A DNA stretch of 14,992 nucleotides, taken from Gammaproteobacteria bacterium. Its GTDB lineage: Bacteria; Pseudomonadota; Gammaproteobacteria; UBA9214. A model generated the notes under the pieces. It did no database searches. It saw nothing but the letters and a program-made list of their open reading frames with translations, and was not told where the DNA came from. The position numbers were made by a program, and so were the translations under genes. The stretch is taken from contig JAHKKL010000010.1 in the NCBI GenBank assembly GCA_020027635.1, forward strand, positions 1 to 14,992. The letters are read 5' to 3'. Positions 13,255 to 14,992 of this stretch are shown here, piece by piece (the stretch's first letter is position 1; each line of letters begins with the position of its first letter).

Positions 13255-13584
13255 TTACGATTCCTTGATCGTACCCTTTGGCATCAGGTTGGCGATAGCC
13301 TGGCGTTGGATCTTGACCTTCATGCCTTCGCCGAGCTCCAGTTCCACGAAATTATCGCCCACGCTGGTGATCCGGCCCAGCAGGCCTCCGTTGGTCACCA
13401 CCTCGTCGCCCTTGGCGATCGCCTCGACCATCTGTTTGTGTTCCTTGGCCTTTTTGCTCTGCGGACGGATCAGCAGAAAATAGAACACCACGAAAATGAA
13501 GATCAGCGGCAAAAAACCGACCAGTTGATCCATCTGTCCCTGGGGGGCAGTCCCTGCCCAGGCATCAGCAATGAAGAAACTCAT
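13255..13584 (-). CDS. yajC: Sec translocon accessory protein YajC
   Basis: YajC associates with SecDF in the inner membrane. The 109-residue product begins MSFFIADAWAGTAPQG, has one membrane helix at about 21-39 (LVGFLPLIFIFVVFYFLLI), and then the family signature RPQSKKAKEHKQMVEAIAKG. A cytoplasmic beta-rich domain follows with GDEVVTNGGLLGRI and VKIQRQAI. Length and order match the family. A GGGAG element lies about 13 bases before the ATG, which is long. The gene sits between tgt and secD in the classic order. Confidence 0.97.
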   Translation of the reverse strand: MSFFIADAWAGTAPQGQMDQLVGFLPLIFIFVVFYFLLIRPQSKKAKEHKQMVEAIAKGDEVVTNGGLLGRITSVGDNFVELELGEGMKVKIQRQAIANLMPKGTIKES

Positions 13585-13633
13585 GACTGTCGTTTCGCTC
13601 CCGTATATGGATTTGATTCGTTTCTGAAGTTGG

Positions 13634-13661
13634 CACGCCGGGCGTGACGGCCGATCCGGCC
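13634..13661. repeat. Two tandem short stem-loops between tgt and yajC
   Basis: CACGCCGGGCGTG (13634-13646) and GGCCGATCCGGCC (13649-13661) are perfect inverted repeats, each with five-base arms and a three-base loop, set two bases apart. They lie in the 95-base spacer between the tgt stop and the yajC start. No T-run follows on the minus strand, so they are more likely mRNA-processing or stability elements than a terminator. Confidence 0.45.
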
Positions 13662-13679
13662 CTGGCCCGCGGCGCGCTA

Positions 13680-14795
13680 TTATGGCACAGCCGCCGGCAT
13701 TTCGCCCCGTCCCGCATAAAAATGCCTGACAAAGTCATCCAGGGACTGATTCTCGATGGCCGCGCGCATACCGGCCATGAGATCCTGGTAATAAGTCAGG
13801 TTGTGCAATGTGTTCAGGCGGGCGCCGAGAATCTCGCCACACCGGTCCAGGTGATGCAGATAGGCCCGGCTGTAGTGGCGGCAGGTGTAGCATCGACACT
13901 CCTCATCCAGCGGCCGGTTATCGGTGCGGTAGCGGCTGTTGCGGATACGGACAACGCCCGCACGCACGAACAGGTGTCCGTTGCGGGCATTGCGGGTGGG
14001 CAGGACGCAGTCGAACATATCGATGCCGAGCCGCACGGCCGCGACGATATCCTCCGGCTTGCCGACCCCCATCAGATAACGCGGCGCGTCGACAGGGATG
14101 CGCGGCATGATGCCCGCCAGCACCTCATTGCGCTCCTGCGTTGACTCTCCCACGGACAGGCCGCCGAGGGCATAGCCATCGAAACCGGTCTCCACGAGAC
14201 CCGCCAGGGACTCCTCGCGCAACACCCCGTACATGCCGCCCTGGACGATGCCGAACAGCGCGGCCGGGTTATCCCCGTGGGCGATCCGGCTGCGCCGCGC
14301 CCAGCGCAGCGAAAGTTCCATGGAGGCACGGGCTTCCCGTTCCGTTGCGGGATAGGGCGTACACTCGTCGAACACCATGACGATATCGGCGCCGAGTGCG
14401 CGTTGCACCTGCATGGACTCCTCCGGCCCCATGTAGACCCTGTCGCCGTTCACCGGGGAGCGGAAGGTCACCCCCTGTTCGGTGATCTCGCGCAGGCTGT
14501 CGAGACTGTAGACCTGAAAGCCCCCGGAATCCGTCAGTATCGGACCGTCCCAGTGCATGAACTCATGCAGCGTACCCAGCGTGCGGATGACCTCGATACC
14601 CGGGCGCAGCATGAGGTGAAAGGTATTGCCGAGAATCATCTGCGCGCCGCTTGCCCTTACCTCCTCCGGCGTCATCGCCTTGACCGTGCCATAGGTACCG
14701 ACCGGCATGAACGCCGGGGTATCCACGACACCACGCTCGAAAATCAGGCGGCCGCGGCGCGCCAGCCTGTCCGAGCTGTCGAGCACGAATTCCAT
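13680..14795 (-). CDS. tgt: tRNA-guanine transglycosylase (queuine tRNA-ribosyltransferase)
   Basis: Tgt swaps guanine 34 for preQ1 in tRNAs for Asp, Asn, His and Tyr, on the route to queuosine. The 371-residue product (E. coli 375) begins MEFVLDSSDRLARRGRL. Key residues are all present: Asp89 in LTDSGGFQVYSL, Asp143 in MVFDECTPYPATE, and the nucleophile Asp262 in IDMFDCVLPTRNARNGHLF. The zinc ligands are Cys300, Cys302, Cys305 (ECRCYTC) and His331 (NTLHNL). The frame opens upstream to 14885, but that would overlap queA, and 14795 gives the family length and N-terminus. It begins 16 bases after the queA stop; the Shine-Dalgarno is weak, which suits coupling to queA. yajC follows 95 bases on. 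Confidence 0.97.
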   Translation of the reverse strand: MEFVLDSSDRLARRGRLIFERGVVDTPAFMPVGTYGTVKAMTPEEVRASGAQMILGNTFHLMLRPGIEVIRTLGTLHEFMHWDGPILTDSGGFQVYSLDSLREITEQGVTFRSPVNGDRVYMGPEESMQVQRALGADIVMVFDECTPYPATEREARASMELSLRWARRSRIAHGDNPAALFGIVQGGMYGVLREESLAGLVETGFDGYALGGLSVGESTQERNEVLAGIMPRIPVDAPRYLMGVGKPEDIVAAVRLGIDMFDCVLPTRNARNGHLFVRAGVVRIRNSRYRTDNRPLDEECRCYTCRHYSRAYLHHLDRCGEILGARLNTLHNLTYYQDLMAGMRAAIENQSLDDFVRHFYAGRGEMPAAVP

Positions 14796-14811
14796 CAGCC
14801 ACGCCGCATCG

Positions 14812-14992
14812 TCATGCGGCGCCACGGGCGCTGATATACATCGCGTCGCCGTAGCTGAAAAAACGGTAGCCCGATCCGACCGCATGCCGGTAGGCCCTCA
14901 TGACGGCCTCGTAACCGGCGAAGGCGCAAACGAGCATCAGCAGGGTCGACTCCGGCAGATGAAAGTTCGTCAGCAGCGCGTCCACGCTCCTG
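14812..14992 (-). CDS. queA: S-adenosylmethionine:tRNA ribosyltransferase-isomerase, 3' end only
   Basis: QueA transfers and rearranges the ribosyl group of S-adenosylmethionine onto preQ1 in tRNA, making epoxyqueuosine, right after the Tgt step. Only the last 60 codons are in the window; the rest is beyond the right edge. The visible C-terminus reads VDALLTNFHLPESTLLMLV, then AFAGYEAVMRAYRHAVGSGY and RFFSYGDAMYIS, ending ARGAA and TGA at 14812-14814. These match the C-terminal signature of QueA closely. The product ends a few residues earlier than the E. coli protein. tgt begins 16 bases downstream, the usual queA-tgt order. Confidence 0.95.
   Translation of the reverse strand, partial: RSVDALLTNFHLPESTLLMLVCAFAGYEAVMRAYRHAVGSGYRFFSYGDAMYISARGAA

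Noticed and set aside
11358..13268. 636-codon open frame on the plus strand antisense to secD
   Set aside because: It mirrors secD almost exactly, is rich in His, Gln, Asp and Arg as GC-rich antisense frames are, has no recognisable domain or ribosome binding site, and secD is certain. It is a codon-bias shadow.
1..14992. tRNA, rRNA, CRISPR array, transposase, integrase or attachment site
   Set aside because: No cloverleaf-like sequence, no regularly spaced repeats and no mobile-element protein were seen; every large frame is a housekeeping gene or its shadow.

Overview
The window reads as ordinary chromosome of a gammaproteobacterium with fairly high GC, perhaps a sulfur-oxidiser or purple-sulfur-type lineage (Chromatiales-like). 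This rests on protein resemblance and gene order, not on a marker gene. The block queA-tgt-yajC-secD-secF facing suhB, and the block prmB-small ORF-aroC-MFS, are arrangements I recall from pseudomonads and relatives. I see no tRNA, rRNA, CRISPR array, insertion sequence or prophage.

Layout. 1-1090: 5' three quarters of leuC (minus; its 3' end lies outside the window). 1171-2307: MFS transporter (minus). 2357-3460: aroC (minus). 3587-3784: an isolated 65-codon gene of unknown function (plus) with a good ribosome binding site. 3836-4153: a 105-aa unknown (minus), translationally coupled to prmB (4146-5102, minus). 5216-7226: a plus-strand run of a Sco-type copper chaperone, a PCu(A)C copper chaperone and psd. 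7227-7521: a gene-poor stretch with several short palindromes. 7522-9004: a three-gene unit made of an ECF-like sigma factor, a zinc-finger membrane anti-sigma candidate, and a secreted DUF3106-type repeat protein. 9115-9927: suhB. 9928-10356: a gap holding one possible small ORF and a possible terminator. 10357-14992: secF, secD, yajC, tgt and the 3' end of queA (all minus, so transcription runs from queA to secF).

How they fit together. leuC and aroC serve leucine and aromatic amino acid synthesis, and prmB modifies ribosomal protein L3. Sco and PCu(A)C deliver copper to the CuA site of cytochrome oxidase, and psd makes phosphatidylethanolamine, so that run serves the inner membrane and respiration. 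queA and tgt make queuosine in tRNA. yajC, secD and secF form the accessory translocase that drives late steps of Sec export. The least understood part is the sigma/anti-sigma/DUF3106 unit. Its third gene encodes a four-fold repeat with an exact 18-residue period, and its anti-sigma has a strongly acidic tail predicted to lie in the periplasm. Together they look like an envelope-sensing circuit whose signal is unknown. It is the best candidate here for under-described biology.
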